Assembly (NCBI RefSeq): GCF_038070315.1 | Contig: NZ_JBBPCC010000013.1 | Coordinates: forward strand, 62,001 to 126,000 | DNA length: 64,000 bases | Reading direction: 5' to 3' | Source: Paenibacillus_G filicis | GTDB taxonomy: Bacteria > Bacillota > Bacilli > Paenibacillales > NBRC-103111 | Part shown: positions 7,835 to 16,822 of the stretch, piece after piece | Layout: every line of letters starts with the position of its first letter | How positions within the stretch are numbered: position 1 is the first letter of the stretch | Notes under the pieces: generated by a model | What the model was told of the DNA's origin: nothing | Databases searched by the model: none | Seen by the model: the letters and a program-made list of their open reading frames with translations, nothing else | Translations under genes and position numbers: made by a program

Positions 7835-10198
7835 TCAGGAGGAAACGCGCAAGATCGAATACGTGTCGTCCGGCGTATCCGTCACGAACGGACTGATCTC
7901 CCCCGTGCCGAATAAATGAAGCTCATGCATGGCTCTGGTGCAAGCCGTGTAAAACAGCCTCCGCTCGGATTCGCGCCCATAACTTGCTTGGGATGCGTTA
8001 TACAGCAGTACCGCGTCGAACTCAACGCCCTTGGCCAAGTAGGCGGGAATGACGACCAGCCCTTGCTCGAAGGTGACGGTCTCCATCCCGATCAGCCGCA
8101 CCGGAATCCGATCCTTCAAGAATGTGTACACCTCGCGGCTTTCCTCCGCTGTCTTGCAGATTACGGCGACCGTCCGGTTCCCGTCCGCGCTCAGCTCTGC
8201 CAGCTTGCGGTATACCAGCTCCCGCATGAGGGCGGTATCTGCCGCCACAGTCATCGTCGGCTTGGCCCCGTCCCGGTTGAACGGCTCGATGGTCGCTCCG
8301 TTAGGCATCATGCCGCGGGTGAAATCGACGATTTGCCTGGTAGACCTATAGCTCTTGCTGAACGGCACGGTCCGTGCCTGCCCCTCTCCGAACAGCTGAA
8401 GCAGGTCCTGGAAGCCATCGCTTTCGGCAGCCTGGACGTGAATCGCCTGATTCCAGTCTCCAAGCACCGTCCATTTGGCGAAGGGAAACAGCTGATGCAA
8501 ATACGCAAGCTGGATCGGCGAGTAATCCTGGGCCTCGTCAATAAATACATGCCGCACCTTCAGATTGCGGTGACTGCCCTCTATCCGGTCCTTAAGCAGC
8601 ACGTACGACGTGGTATCCTCGTTGGGCAGCACACCAGCCGCCAGACGGCGGGCCGTATCCGCGCAGACGGCAGGCCACCGTTCAGGCAGCGATGCGGCCG
8701 GAGCCAGCGTCTGTGCCAGCTCCGGATCGGCGAACAGGGCGGCATAGGTAGCCGGAAGATCGATGAAGGACAACCGCTTGACCGCCTTGCGCAGCGGCTT
8801 GTAATGCTCATTCACCACCATCGCGGCCAGTGTCGCCTTCTCCCGGTCGAAGTCGTCGAAGGTGTGCTCCGTGAACTGCTTTTGACGGCGAAGCTGGTTG
8901 TACGCTTCCAGATACGCTTCCCGGTCGAGCAGCTCAATCTCATCCTCTACCCAGGGGGCCTGGCGCTCGGCCTTGGCGGATTGCCGCAGACGCTGCTGCA
9001 GCCATTCCGCCAGATCGACGAGCCGGTTCGGGATCGACCAGGTGGGATCGTAGGCATAAAACTTCTCACGAAGCTCGTCTGCAGACAGCAGCTCCCTGCC
9101 GCGGAATTCGATCGCTTTGAAGACGAGGCCCTCCGTTTTCAACCGGCCGACATAAGCTTCCACTACCGCGAGAAAGTCCGTACTTGCCTTGAATCCGATG
9201 CCCGCCCTGCGCGCCGGATAAATAGTCTCATCCATGGCCGTCAACGCATATTCGAGCTGCTCGAACGGATTCTCCACCCGGAACGCTTCCCCGACCCGGT
9301 GTTCGACGTACTCCTGGAACGTCGTCTGCTGCATGTTCTCTTCTCCAAGCTCCGGCAGCACGGTGGCCACATAGCTGTTGAACATGGAATTCGGCGAAAA
9401 CAGCAGGATATGCTCCGCATTTAACGTCTCCCGGTAGCGGTACAGCAAGTAGGCGACTCGCTGCAGAGCTGCGGATGTTTTCCCGCTTCCGGCAGCCCCC
9501 TGTACCACCAGCAGCTGGTGGGCCGTGTCGCGGATGACCTGGTTCTGCTCCCGCTGAATGGTAGCTACGATGCTCTTCATCTGCGCATCGGAATGCTTGC
9601 CCAGCACCTGCTGCAGCAGCTCATCGCCGATGGTAATGCCTGTGTCGAATAAGCTGAGGATCTCGCCATGGCGAATCATATACTGGCGCTTCAGATCCAT
9701 AGTTCCTTCGATACGACCCATCGGAGTCTCATAATCGGCCGGTCCGGGAGCGAAGTCATAGTACATCCCGGAGACCGGGGCCCTCCAGTCGTAGATCAGG
9801 AACGTTTCGCCTTCATCGTCCAGCAGGGAACCAATCCCAATATATACTCGCTCAGAGAGGCTCTCACCTGTCTCCTGGAAATCGATGCGGCCAAAATACG
9901 GGGTTTCCTTCAGCCGCTCCAGCAGCTTCAGCTGAGCGTGTGCATGCCGGTGACTGCGTTCCCGCTCGGAGAGTACCTCCGCCTGCTGCTTCATGCTGGC
10001 GAAGGTTTCTGCAGCTTCGGCTGCATCCTCAAAGTTAACGGTCACATCGTCCCAGAACTCCTTGCGGATCGTGACGATTTCCGATCTAACTACACCGACT
10101 TGCTCCTGAAGCTGGGAGATTCGGCTGCGGATCAGTTCCCCAACTGCGTTTGCACGCTGCTGCTCTTCATGCCATTCCGGGTGTACGTTCAAACTCAT
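7835..10198 (-). CDS. helD: HelD, RNA polymerase recycling ATPase (UvrD/Rep-like)
   Basis: A protein of 787 residues. HelD pulls stalled or post-termination RNA polymerase off DNA using ATP (family knowledge). The first 100 residues look like the coiled-coil arm that enters the polymerase secondary channel (EEQQRANAVGELIRSRI, QQAEVLSERERSHRH). The Walker A GAAGSGKT is at about residue 236. HVFIDEAQDYSPIQLAYL (near 555) is the DEAQD helicase motif II, and FSKSYRSTRQI and KGVEFDAV are later superfamily-1 motifs. Length and arm agree with B. subtilis HelD (774 residues). AAGGAG sits 8 nt before the ATG. Monocistronic, with a clear terminator. Its upstream region carries an opposing RNA gene (10236-10423). 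Confidence 0.92.
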   Translation of the reverse strand: MSLNVHPEWHEEQQRANAVGELIRSRISQLQEQVGVVRSEIVTIRKEFWDDVTVNFEDAAEAAETFASMKQQAEVLSERERSHRHAHAQLKLLERLKETPYFGRIDFQETGESLSERVYIGIGSLLDDEGETFLIYDWRAPVSGMYYDFAPGPADYETPMGRIEGTMDLKRQYMIRHGEILSLFDTGITIGDELLQQVLGKHSDAQMKSIVATIQREQNQVIRDTAHQLLVVQGAAGSGKTSAALQRVAYLLYRYRETLNAEHILLFSPNSMFNSYVATVLPELGEENMQQTTFQEYVEHRVGEAFRVENPFEQLEYALTAMDETIYPARRAGIGFKASTDFLAVVEAYVGRLKTEGLVFKAIEFRGRELLSADELREKFYAYDPTWSIPNRLVDLAEWLQQRLRQSAKAERQAPWVEDEIELLDREAYLEAYNQLRRQKQFTEHTFDDFDREKATLAAMVVNEHYKPLRKAVKRLSFIDLPATYAALFADPELAQTLAPAASLPERWPAVCADTARRLAAGVLPNEDTTSYVLLKDRIEGSHRNLKVRHVFIDEAQDYSPIQLAYLHQLFPFAKWTVLGDWNQAIHVQAAESDGFQDLLQLFGEGQARTVPFSKSYRSTRQIVDFTRGMMPNGATIEPFNRDGAKPTMTVAADTALMRELVYRKLAELSADGNRTVAVICKTAEESREVYTFLKDRIPVRLIGMETVTFEQGLVVIPAYLAKGVEFDAVLLYNASQASYGRESERRLFYTACTRAMHELHLFGTGEISPFVTDTPDDTYSILRVSS

Positions 10199-10235
10199 GC
10201 ATCGTTCTCCTTTTCATCCAATTGACGAGATATGC

Positions 10236-10265
10236 TTGACATACGCGCAGTTAATATGCTATGAT
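10236..10265 (+). promoter_or_regulatory. Strong sigma-A-type promoter of a small plus-strand RNA
   Basis: TTGACA (10236-10241) and TATGAT (10260-10265) are separated by 18 nt, a near-consensus sigma-A promoter reading away from helD. No protein gene follows, but a perfect intrinsic terminator ends 158 nt later. Confidence 0.7.
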
Positions 10266-10317
10266 ACCTATGTAATTCTATGCTTTAAATTAATGTTTAT
10301 CTGGACGTGATTTTACT

Positions 10318-10346
10318 ATCTTATCATGATTTTCTGGGCAACGCAA
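10318..10346 (-). promoter_or_regulatory. Predicted helD promoter
   Basis: On the minus strand TTGCGT (10346-10341) and TAAGAT (10323-10318) have 17-nt spacing, giving a helD leader of about 110 nt. It lies inside the region transcribed from the opposite strand. The -35 is imperfect, so this is a moderate prediction. Confidence 0.45.
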
Positions 10347-10396
10347 TTTTATTTCACGTGCTACTCTTACATATGTACTTTCTCTCACAACGACAG

Positions 10397-10423
10397 AACG
10401 AAGCCTCATGGCTTCGTTTTTTT
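10397..10423 (+). terminator. Rho-independent terminator of the candidate small RNA
   Basis: A 9-bp perfect stem, 4-nt loop and seven T on the plus strand. The other strand lacks a T run, so it is directional and cannot serve the minus-strand genes. Confidence 0.85.
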
Positions 10424-10650
10424 GCGTGCTTGTAAAACCCACACAGTGTCCGAATAGCATATCGTTTTAGGCCGACTTCGTCGTATCTCGAGCCATAGCC
10501 ATTCCTCCCGAAGCCGGCCTGGAGTCAACGCTTCGACTGTTGAACTATGTTGATGATTTGCTCACAGCTAACGTCCAGAGGGGAACGTGTAAATACTTGA
10601 TTCATCCTCTGAATGCTGGAAAATATTGCTTGCTAACGAATCACAACTCC
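10424..10650. other. Intergenic stretch, nothing recognised
   Basis: No open frame with a ribosome site, no hairpin with a T run and no promoter of note on either strand. It separates the small RNA terminator from the end of the interrupted stalk gene. Confidence 0.6.
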
Positions 10651-12228
10651 CTACGGCTGCAGCAGCATCACATAGAAATAGCCTTCGTAGCTGTAACCCG
10701 GCCCTCGTGGCGTGGCCACCGGAAGGTACAGGTCTACTTGATACAATCCATTGCTATTGCCTAAGGTAAGCGGCATCTGGAACATGCCGTCCTTTAGTCC
10801 CACCGGAACCTGGGAAGTAAAAGGAACGAAGCCTTGACCTTCTTCAAATCTGGAGACGCTAAACGCAAAGCCCGAATCCGCCTTCCCCGTTAACGTCAGA
10901 TTCGACACATGGGTCTTTATGTAGCCCTCTTCAGTCTGAAGCAGCTTGAAGCCGGGGATGCCGACATGCAGCGGAACCGCTTCGTAGCTGGTCCGTACCG
11001 GGTACGAAGTCGAATACAGGATGCGGTTACCCTGAACCAGCTTCGCGCTGATGCGATTATCTCCCAGGTGCAGCCGAATTGGCGCTTCCATCCAGGAGAC
11101 ACTCTCTCCCTGAGCCCCTGTCTTCTGCAGAGCCGTGAAGAGATTGCCGAAGATGCTGTCGTTATCTAGACTCAGAGCCATCACCCCGTTCAACGAGAAG
11201 TCATGCGGCGGCACCGACGCAGCGGCCCTGACGGTCAGCTTATCGCTGCTCTCCTGAGCGGGAAAGCCATAATCCTTCACATCATAGCTCGTATACCGAA
11301 TCCATAGATTCCGGGAATTCTGATTCCATCCTCCGATATAACCAAACAGGTATTCCAGATCAATGCTATATAAATAAATTTCTTCGTCCTTCATCCGCGG
11401 TGCAAAGATCAGCTCATGCGTGTGCACAGCCTGCCCTCCCCAATACGTGACCGTCTGTTTGCTCCCCGGCTGAATGGAGAAGGAGTAGAACCCGTCGCTA
11501 AGCCGAATGCTCTTGCTGCCTGTATCCTGGATTTGTGTAAACCCAAACTTGTCGGCGAAAAAATCCAGCCTCATATAGGGCAGACCGTCCTCCCCGAACC
11601 CGACCTGCTCCTGTCCTTAGAACTGTCCCTCATCCTTGAAATCTAGGGTAAGGCTCACATCCTTGACCGTGCGGAGCACAAGGTTCGCCCCCGCTTCCCG
11701 CCAAGCATCCCGCGTCCCCTCCTCCGGAAGGGGGGTCGATTGGAACCGGATCGTCCGTTCCGCTTCGCTCCACACTACCGTGCCGAAGGCATCAAGATCA
11801 TTCAGGACGATGGCCGTCCGCCCGTCGATGTTAAAGGAACGAAGCGGTGTATCGCCGTAATAGGCTTGGATGTCGGTATACAGCACATCCTTCAGATGCG
11901 TTCCGTTCGGCAGACGGTTCGGGTCTGGCCGAGGCGCCTGTTCAACCGCAGCCAGCTCCCCCGCAGCCTTTGGATCAATTCGTATCGTTCTCGCCCTCGG
12001 CGACCACGCCACATCGAAGCCGCTTTCCCGTAAATCCTCGGCCGCGATGGCCGTTTCTCCCGCGATATTCATAGAAGGCAGCAGCTTCCCATTCACATAG
12101 GCGGCGATATCGGTAGAGACCACCTCACCTACTTGATCCCCAACAGAGCTGGCCTCGGCCGGACAGTGGTTTTCCCACAGAACGAAGCAGCCAACGAATA
12201 GCAGCGCGGCAACCCATCGATTACCCAT
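10651..12228 (-). pseudogene. Stalk-domain (copper amine oxidase N-like) secreted protein interrupted by an in-frame TAA
   Basis: Two open stretches lie in the same frame, separated only by one TAA at 11619-11617. The 203 codons upstream and the 321 codons downstream would make a protein of about 525 residues. The N-terminal part has a signal peptide (MGNRWVAALLFVG) and two stalk-like repeats: TDIAAYVNGKLLPSMNIAGE with WSPRARTIRI, and TDIQAYYGDTPLRSFNIDGR with WSEAERTIRF. The C-terminal part is beta-rich and not assigned. GGAGG lies 8 nt before the ATG at 12228. The codons after the TAA stay protein-like (EQVGFGEDGLPYMRLDFF), and the next ATG (11574) has no well-spaced ribosome site. A nonsense mutation is the simplest reading. 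Readthrough or a sequencing error are alternatives. Confidence 0.75.
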
Positions 12229-12357
12229 GATCTTTGCCTCCATCTTATCATTCATTCTAAGATATTAGACTAGAACACAAGGGAAAAGTTTCATGAATTA
12301 CTTAAAATAGGTAATATTTACTCAAACCATTGAACTGTCCCATCTTTAGCTATTCGC

Positions 12358-12406
12358 AAAAAAATCACGGTTTCCCCGCCGCTTCAGCAGTGGTAAAACC
12401 GCGATT
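12358..12406 (-). terminator. Rho-independent terminator after the GH35 remnant
   Basis: On the minus strand AATCGCGGTTT pairs with AAACCGTGATT (11 bp, one G-U) around a loop of about 20 nt, followed by T7. It lies about 70 nt downstream of the remnant reading frame. Confidence 0.75.
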
Positions 12407-12476
12407 GGTATAGGTAACCTTTTACTCTCCAACGTCATACCAAGCAAGCTCCTGCAAGTCCGGCTCACCGTTGTTT

Positions 12477-13166
12477 TCAGCCCAAATCAGGTGTGTCCAC
12501 CCATTGAATCTCAGCCTTCTCCGTGTGGTGAAGCTCGAGAACCACAATCTCGTTGCGGCCTGCCCGCAGCAGCGAAGCCGGCACATACAACGTTCGAGTC
12601 GGTCCCTGATCCCAATAGCGACCCAGGTTAAAGCCGTTCAGCCATACGATGCCCTTGGTCCAGCCCTCCATACGGATGAAGGTATCTCCTCGCTCCTCTA
12701 CGGATAGCTCTCCTCGGTAGAAAGCAGGCCGGTCTTTCCTTACGACAGCTTTCCCAGCGATACTTGTAAAGGGGATAGAAGCCAAGCTCTCGAGGGGGAG
12801 CGGATACATGGTCCAATTATACAGGAACTGGTTATTCAGTCGGACACGTTCCGAAATCCCTTTATTATCCTTCAGCTTAGACCCATAGTTGACCCGGCCC
12901 ATATTCTCAACCACAAACCCCATTCGGATAAGGGAGAATCGTAATCGTAGCTGGTAATCGTCCCTTCATACTTCTCTTGAAAGTTCGCCCCGTTGTAAAA
13001 TCCGAAATTAGTTCCACCATGGAACATGTAGAAATTGACAGAGGCTCCCATCTGCAGCATCCCATCCGCTTGACCGTCGGAGGTAAATAGCAGTACGTCC
13101 ACTCCACGCCTGATAAGCCCGTCCCGCAAATAAGCCAGATATTCCGCGTCATTGCCGTAGCCTCCC
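12477..13166 (-). pseudogene. Remnant of a GH35 beta-galactosidase (N-truncated, internally deleted, frameshifted)
   Basis: Two pieces in different frames carry unmistakable GH35 text. The first (13166 to about 12925) reads YGNDAEYLAYLRDGL, NFYMFHGGTNFGFYNGAN and ITSYDYDSPLSE. The second (12923-12477) reads GFVVENMGRVNYG, NGFNLGRYWDQGPTRTLYVP and NEIVVLELHH. In intact GH35 enzymes these blocks are separated by well over 100 residues and preceded by a catalytic barrel. Here the barrel is missing and the blocks abut at about 12922, out of frame. Just before YGND the frame hits a TGA, marking the left break. Non-functional relic; no transposase is visible at the edges. Confidence 0.85.
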
Positions 13167-13231
13167 GGTCATTGAGTTTGTTGTATGTTAGCTCTAGTCG
13201 GGAGCGTCTTCAAGTCATTTCTGCACATAAA

Positions 13232-13264
13232 GAAAAGCCCAAGCATCTACTCAGCTTGAGCTTT
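13232..13264 (-). terminator. Rho-independent terminator of the large BTAD regulator gene
   Basis: Minus-strand AAGCTCAAGC pairs with GCTTGGGCTT (one G-U) around a loop of about 9 nt, followed by TTCTTT. It lies 80 nt after the regulator stop codon. Confidence 0.65.
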
Positions 13265-13344
13265 ATCTGGCAATAATATTGGTAAATGCGGTTCTGAAAA
13301 TAAAACGCTCAAGGACAGTGGTTCTCGCGCACGTCCCATCCAAA

Positions 13345-16300
13345 TCACTCAAGCATTAAAAAACGATCGATATCCAACAACAGGTCCGTGGAAACCGGCC
13401 TCTGCCGCACGGCCTCCGCTGCAAGCCTCGGCATCGGACGCGCTGCGGTGACTTTGTCGAAACCGGCAAGCTCGCGCAAACGTCCCAAATATTCCTGTTT
13501 GCCCGACTTTCTGAACAGAGCTTCGTTCAAGGAGTACGCGGCAGTCCGAAGTTCGTCCGAGTCAGGCTCCAGCCGCCACATCATGAAGCGAACGGCAGCC
13601 TGTTCCTGCTCACCGGCGTATTGTTCCGTCATGCGCTGCAGTTCGTCCAATGCCTTGCCAGGGCTGATCTGTCCCAAGCGCGTTTTCAGATGCAGCTGCT
13701 GTACAAGAAGCTTGACCTGCAAGTCACGCCGTTTTAGCCGAATGGCGAACTTCAGCGCTTCATCGGCAACCTCCACGCAGCCTGCCATTTGATTTTGCCG
13801 CTCCATGAATAGGCTCGTGAAATAGAGCGCCTCGCATTCGAAGAAAGGGATACGAAGCTGTTTGGTTAGCCTCACCGATCGTTCGATCCATCGGCCGGCT
13901 TCCTCATATCGGTGCTGCTCCATCAGATTGCAACCCTCGATGCCAAGAACAACGGCGGCAATATGCCAGTCCTGAATACGCACCGCTTCCTCAAGGCAGA
14001 AGACGATGCATTGTTCCGCTTGCAGGCGGGAGCCGAGCAAATAATAATATTTGCCCAGCATGCCTAACGCCATCGCGAAGCCCATTTTCGCCCCGATCGA
14101 CTTGCTGATCTCCAGCTTCTCAACGATGCAGTCATAAGCGAGATCCATATCGTCCGTCTCAAAATAAACCAACGCCAATCCGCCCATTGCCTCTCCGACG
14201 AATAGAGCGTCCCGAATTTCCGTGGCAAGACCAATTTGTCTCTGAAACCAATAAATCGCTTGGTCGTACTCGCTTTGGTCATAATGCAGGAAGCCGATCA
14301 TGCCGAGGAACCGGACATCGTCTTGCGTTTGTGTTTGTTTTCCGGTACGGGGCAATTCCATTCTTTCCAAGAAGTATTGAAGCGACTTGTCGTAGCTTGC
14401 CATAAAGTAATGCAAAATACCGAGCATTCCGAATGCGAAGCCGAGTCCGTCGTAGTCCTTCGTCAGCTTGAAGTGGTAAGACGCCCGTTCGAGATGAAAT
14501 CCGGCTTCCTCATATTTGCCCATCAGTCGCAAGCAGTTGCCGAGAGCGACGTCGCAATAGGACCGCTCATTGAGCGTAACCAAGTATCCGTAATGCTCAA
14601 ACCAGTGCTTGTAAGTCTTCTCCGCCTCATTCCAATCTCCCGTCACAATCAAAGCGTCGCCGAGCTTCAGCAGAACGGGCAAAGTCTGTTTAGGTAGCAA
14701 CAGCCCGAAGAGCTTCCGATAATAATGGATTCTCGTCTCATTGGCATAGATTTTTTCTGCCTCTGTAGCGGCCAATTCATAGTGGGCAATGGCCTCTCGA
14801 TCCATCCCCGCAAGCTCATAGTGAAAGGCGATTTCCCCGGCAACCGGTTCGATCTGCACGCGATGGTAGACAAGCAGACCTTCCGCGATCTGCCGGTGAC
14901 ACCTGCGCCGCCTGCTCTCATTGTTCAGCTTGTACGCGGTTTCCTTGACGATGTCATGAGTGAATCCATAACTCCCGCCCCCCGTCTCCTGCAAAATTTT
15001 CAATTGCATCAGCCGCTCCGTACGCGCTAGAATCACTTTCTCCTGCAGGTCCGTTATCTTCGCCAATTGCGCTGCGGTAACGGGCCTTCCGACGGCTGCG
15101 ATGATCGATACAAGCTTGCGGTTGACCGGCGACAGCCTACTCAACCGATTCTCGATAACGGATTTCGCCACTTGCGACAGCCGGAATTCGCTGCTGTCCC
15201 CGCTCGTTTGCCATTCACGCAACGTTTCCACAATAAATAGCGGATTTCCACCGGTTTCCCTGTATAAATTCGCGGAATGGCGATCCGCTAGCGCATCGCC
15301 GAATGTTTCGACCGCCAAGCGGGCCGTTTCGCCCCGGCTAAGCGGAGCCAGCTCAATCTCGATCAGCTTCCGCTCGGATCGAAGCTCACCCAGAACACGC
15401 GCAACGGCATCTCCTGCATCTTCGTCCGTTCTCATCGTCGCCACCAAAAGCAGTCTGGCTTTGGAATCGCCTCGGATCAGGTAGGAGAGTAACTGAAGCG
15501 TCTCTTCGTCGCACCACTGGATATCGTCAAGGAGAAGCATCAGCGGCTCGCTGGCCAACAGCATTCGTTCGATCGCTTCGAACCATTGGTTCAATTGCCA
15601 TTTCTCTTGAATCGGAGACGGCTTCGACAAGTCGGGATGTTGCTCCAGCAGTTCGGGAAGCAGACGCGCCAATTCGGACAGCCATACCGAACCGAGCTTC
15701 GGCGGCGGAAGGCTCCGGAGCCAGCCCATTACCGGCCTATAGGATAGCGACCTGACCGACGGATAGCAGCCGGCAAAAGCGGTTTGAATCCCCAGGCTTT
15801 CCAAGCATGACTTAAACTCCATGGCTAACCGGGTTTTGCCGATTCCTGCCTCTCCCTTCAACAGAAGCAGGGCGTTTCCGCCGGCCGCGATTTGTTTCCA
15901 GGCGCCCAGCAAGCTTTCCCATTCGCTTATTCTGCCGATCAGCGGGATTTTGCTTGGCAAGTCCTTGGACATTCCACTTCCGTTTTTCGTCAGTCCGTCA
16001 TACAAAAGCAGCGTCTCCTCCGAAGGTTCAATTCCGAGTTCGGCATACAGAACACCTTGCAGCTTTCGAAATGTTTGCACAACGCCCGCCATATCTTTAT
16101 TCAAGGCGTACAGCCGCATCAGCGTACGATACGTTGCCTCCATTAACAGGTCCTGACCCAGCAGCTTTTGTGCGAAAAATAGAGCCGACGCATACTCCCG
16201 CTGATGTTGCAGAGCGAATACGAGCTTATCGAGCGCGGTCACATACGTTTGCGCCAGCTGGTCCCGTCTCTGGATGAGCCATTCCTCGCCGAACCCCGGC

Positions 16301-16689
16301 AGCAGCTCTCCTCTATACAGCTCTTCCGCTCTGCACAGCTCATGAACGGTTGTTCCTTGCGCCGCCTGTTCGAACTCGCGCACGTCCGAATAGACGGGCA
16401 GTTCAGGATTCAGGCGGATAGTTGCGGGCGTGATCTTCAGATAGCGATCGATTCTCGGAACGGATTCCCGAAGATCGTGAAGAAGCTTCCGCAAGTTGGA
16501 TAATGCCTGCTTCTCGGTGGAGTCGGGCCAGAAATGAAAAGCGATTTGCCTTCTGCTGGGAGACGCATCCATAGCTAGGATCAAGTATGCCAGCAGCAGT
16601 CCGACTTTTTTGCCGGGGATTTCCGATAGCTCTTCGCCGTCGAGGGTTAATTTCAAACTGCCTAACAACTGAGAACTGAAGCCTGCCAA
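13345..16689 (-). CDS. Large transcriptional regulator: BTAD domain, AAA/STAND-type ATPase, TPR repeats
   Basis: About 1114 residues. Residues 1-95 resemble an OmpR-type DNA-binding domain (SPSRRQIAFHFWPDSTEKQA), followed to about 240 by a bacterial transcriptional activation domain (ELGIEPSEETLLLYDGL). An ATPase module follows with Walker A GEAGIGKT near 283 and Walker B LMLLLDDIQWCDE near 385. From about 640 to 1000 come tetratricopeptide-like repeats (YEEAGFHLERASYHF, SEYDQAIYWFQRQIGLA). This is the AfsR/SARP- or MalT-like signal-integrating architecture. The frame opens at TTG 16704, but GGGGGAG lies 6 nt before the TTG at 16689, which is chosen. Inducer and targets are unknown; the adjacent SLH/PQQ and stalk genes are candidates. 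Confidence 0.8.
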   Translation of the reverse strand: MAGFSSQLLGSLKLTLDGEELSEIPGKKVGLLLAYLILAMDASPSRRQIAFHFWPDSTEKQALSNLRKLLHDLRESVPRIDRYLKITPATIRLNPELPVYSDVREFEQAAQGTTVHELCRAEELYRGELLPGFGEEWLIQRRDQLAQTYVTALDKLVFALQHQREYASALFFAQKLLGQDLLMEATYRTLMRLYALNKDMAGVVQTFRKLQGVLYAELGIEPSEETLLLYDGLTKNGSGMSKDLPSKIPLIGRISEWESLLGAWKQIAAGGNALLLLKGEAGIGKTRLAMEFKSCLESLGIQTAFAGCYPSVRSLSYRPVMGWLRSLPPPKLGSVWLSELARLLPELLEQHPDLSKPSPIQEKWQLNQWFEAIERMLLASEPLMLLLDDIQWCDEETLQLLSYLIRGDSKARLLLVATMRTDEDAGDAVARVLGELRSERKLIEIELAPLSRGETARLAVETFGDALADRHSANLYRETGGNPLFIVETLREWQTSGDSSEFRLSQVAKSVIENRLSRLSPVNRKLVSIIAAVGRPVTAAQLAKITDLQEKVILARTERLMQLKILQETGGGSYGFTHDIVKETAYKLNNESRRRRCHRQIAEGLLVYHRVQIEPVAGEIAFHYELAGMDREAIAHYELAATEAEKIYANETRIHYYRKLFGLLLPKQTLPVLLKLGDALIVTGDWNEAEKTYKHWFEHYGYLVTLNERSYCDVALGNCLRLMGKYEEAGFHLERASYHFKLTKDYDGLGFAFGMLGILHYFMASYDKSLQYFLERMELPRTGKQTQTQDDVRFLGMIGFLHYDQSEYDQAIYWFQRQIGLATEIRDALFVGEAMGGLALVYFETDDMDLAYDCIVEKLEISKSIGAKMGFAMALGMLGKYYYLLGSRLQAEQCIVFCLEEAVRIQDWHIAAVVLGIEGCNLMEQHRYEEAGRWIERSVRLTKQLRIPFFECEALYFTSLFMERQNQMAGCVEVADEALKFAIRLKRRDLQVKLLVQQLHLKTRLGQISPGKALDELQRMTEQYAGEQEQAAVRFMMWRLEPDSDELRTAAYSLNEALFRKSGKQEYLGRLRELAGFDKVTAARPMPRLAAEAVRQRPVSTDLLLDIDRFLMLE

Positions 16690-16770
16690 ATGGGTCTCCC
16701 CCAATCGTCAATTGGATCATTGTCAATTGTATTCGCTTATTGGGTGGAAATCCCTTTCGACAAGGCAGAT

Positions 16771-16799
16771 AAAAAAAGCCTTTGACGGGGGCAAAGGCT
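16771..16799 (-). terminator. Rho-independent terminator of the SLH/PQQ protein gene
   Basis: AGCCTTTG and CAAAGGCT pair around a 7-nt loop and T7 follows on the minus strand, 24 nt after the stop codon. Confidence 0.85.
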
Positions 16800-16822
16800 C
16801 TACATCATAATGACGAAGATTT

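Larger units (their letters stand above)
10272..10423 (+). ncRNA. Candidate small RNA of about 150 nt upstream of helD
   Basis: The interval is bounded by a near-consensus promoter (10236-10265) and a perfect terminator (AACGAAGCC, TCAT loop, GGCTTCGTT, T run; 10397-10423). Possible reading frames have no ribosome site: ATGs near 10280 and 10292 stop within a few codons, and one at 10326 runs through the terminator. ACGTGA (about 10305-10310) can pair with TCACGT (about 10355-10360), so the body may fold. The RNA runs across the predicted helD promoter on the opposite strand and would pair with the first 40 nt or so of the helD leader. I do not recognise a known RNA family. Start site and function are inferred. 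Confidence 0.55.

Noticed and set aside
7916..9424. Long plus-strand open frame (502 codons) opposite helD
   Set aside because: It is the antisense shadow of the GC-rich helD gene; no ribosome site and no domain. The same holds for other long plus-strand frames opposite rny, miaB, recA, korA and hrpB.
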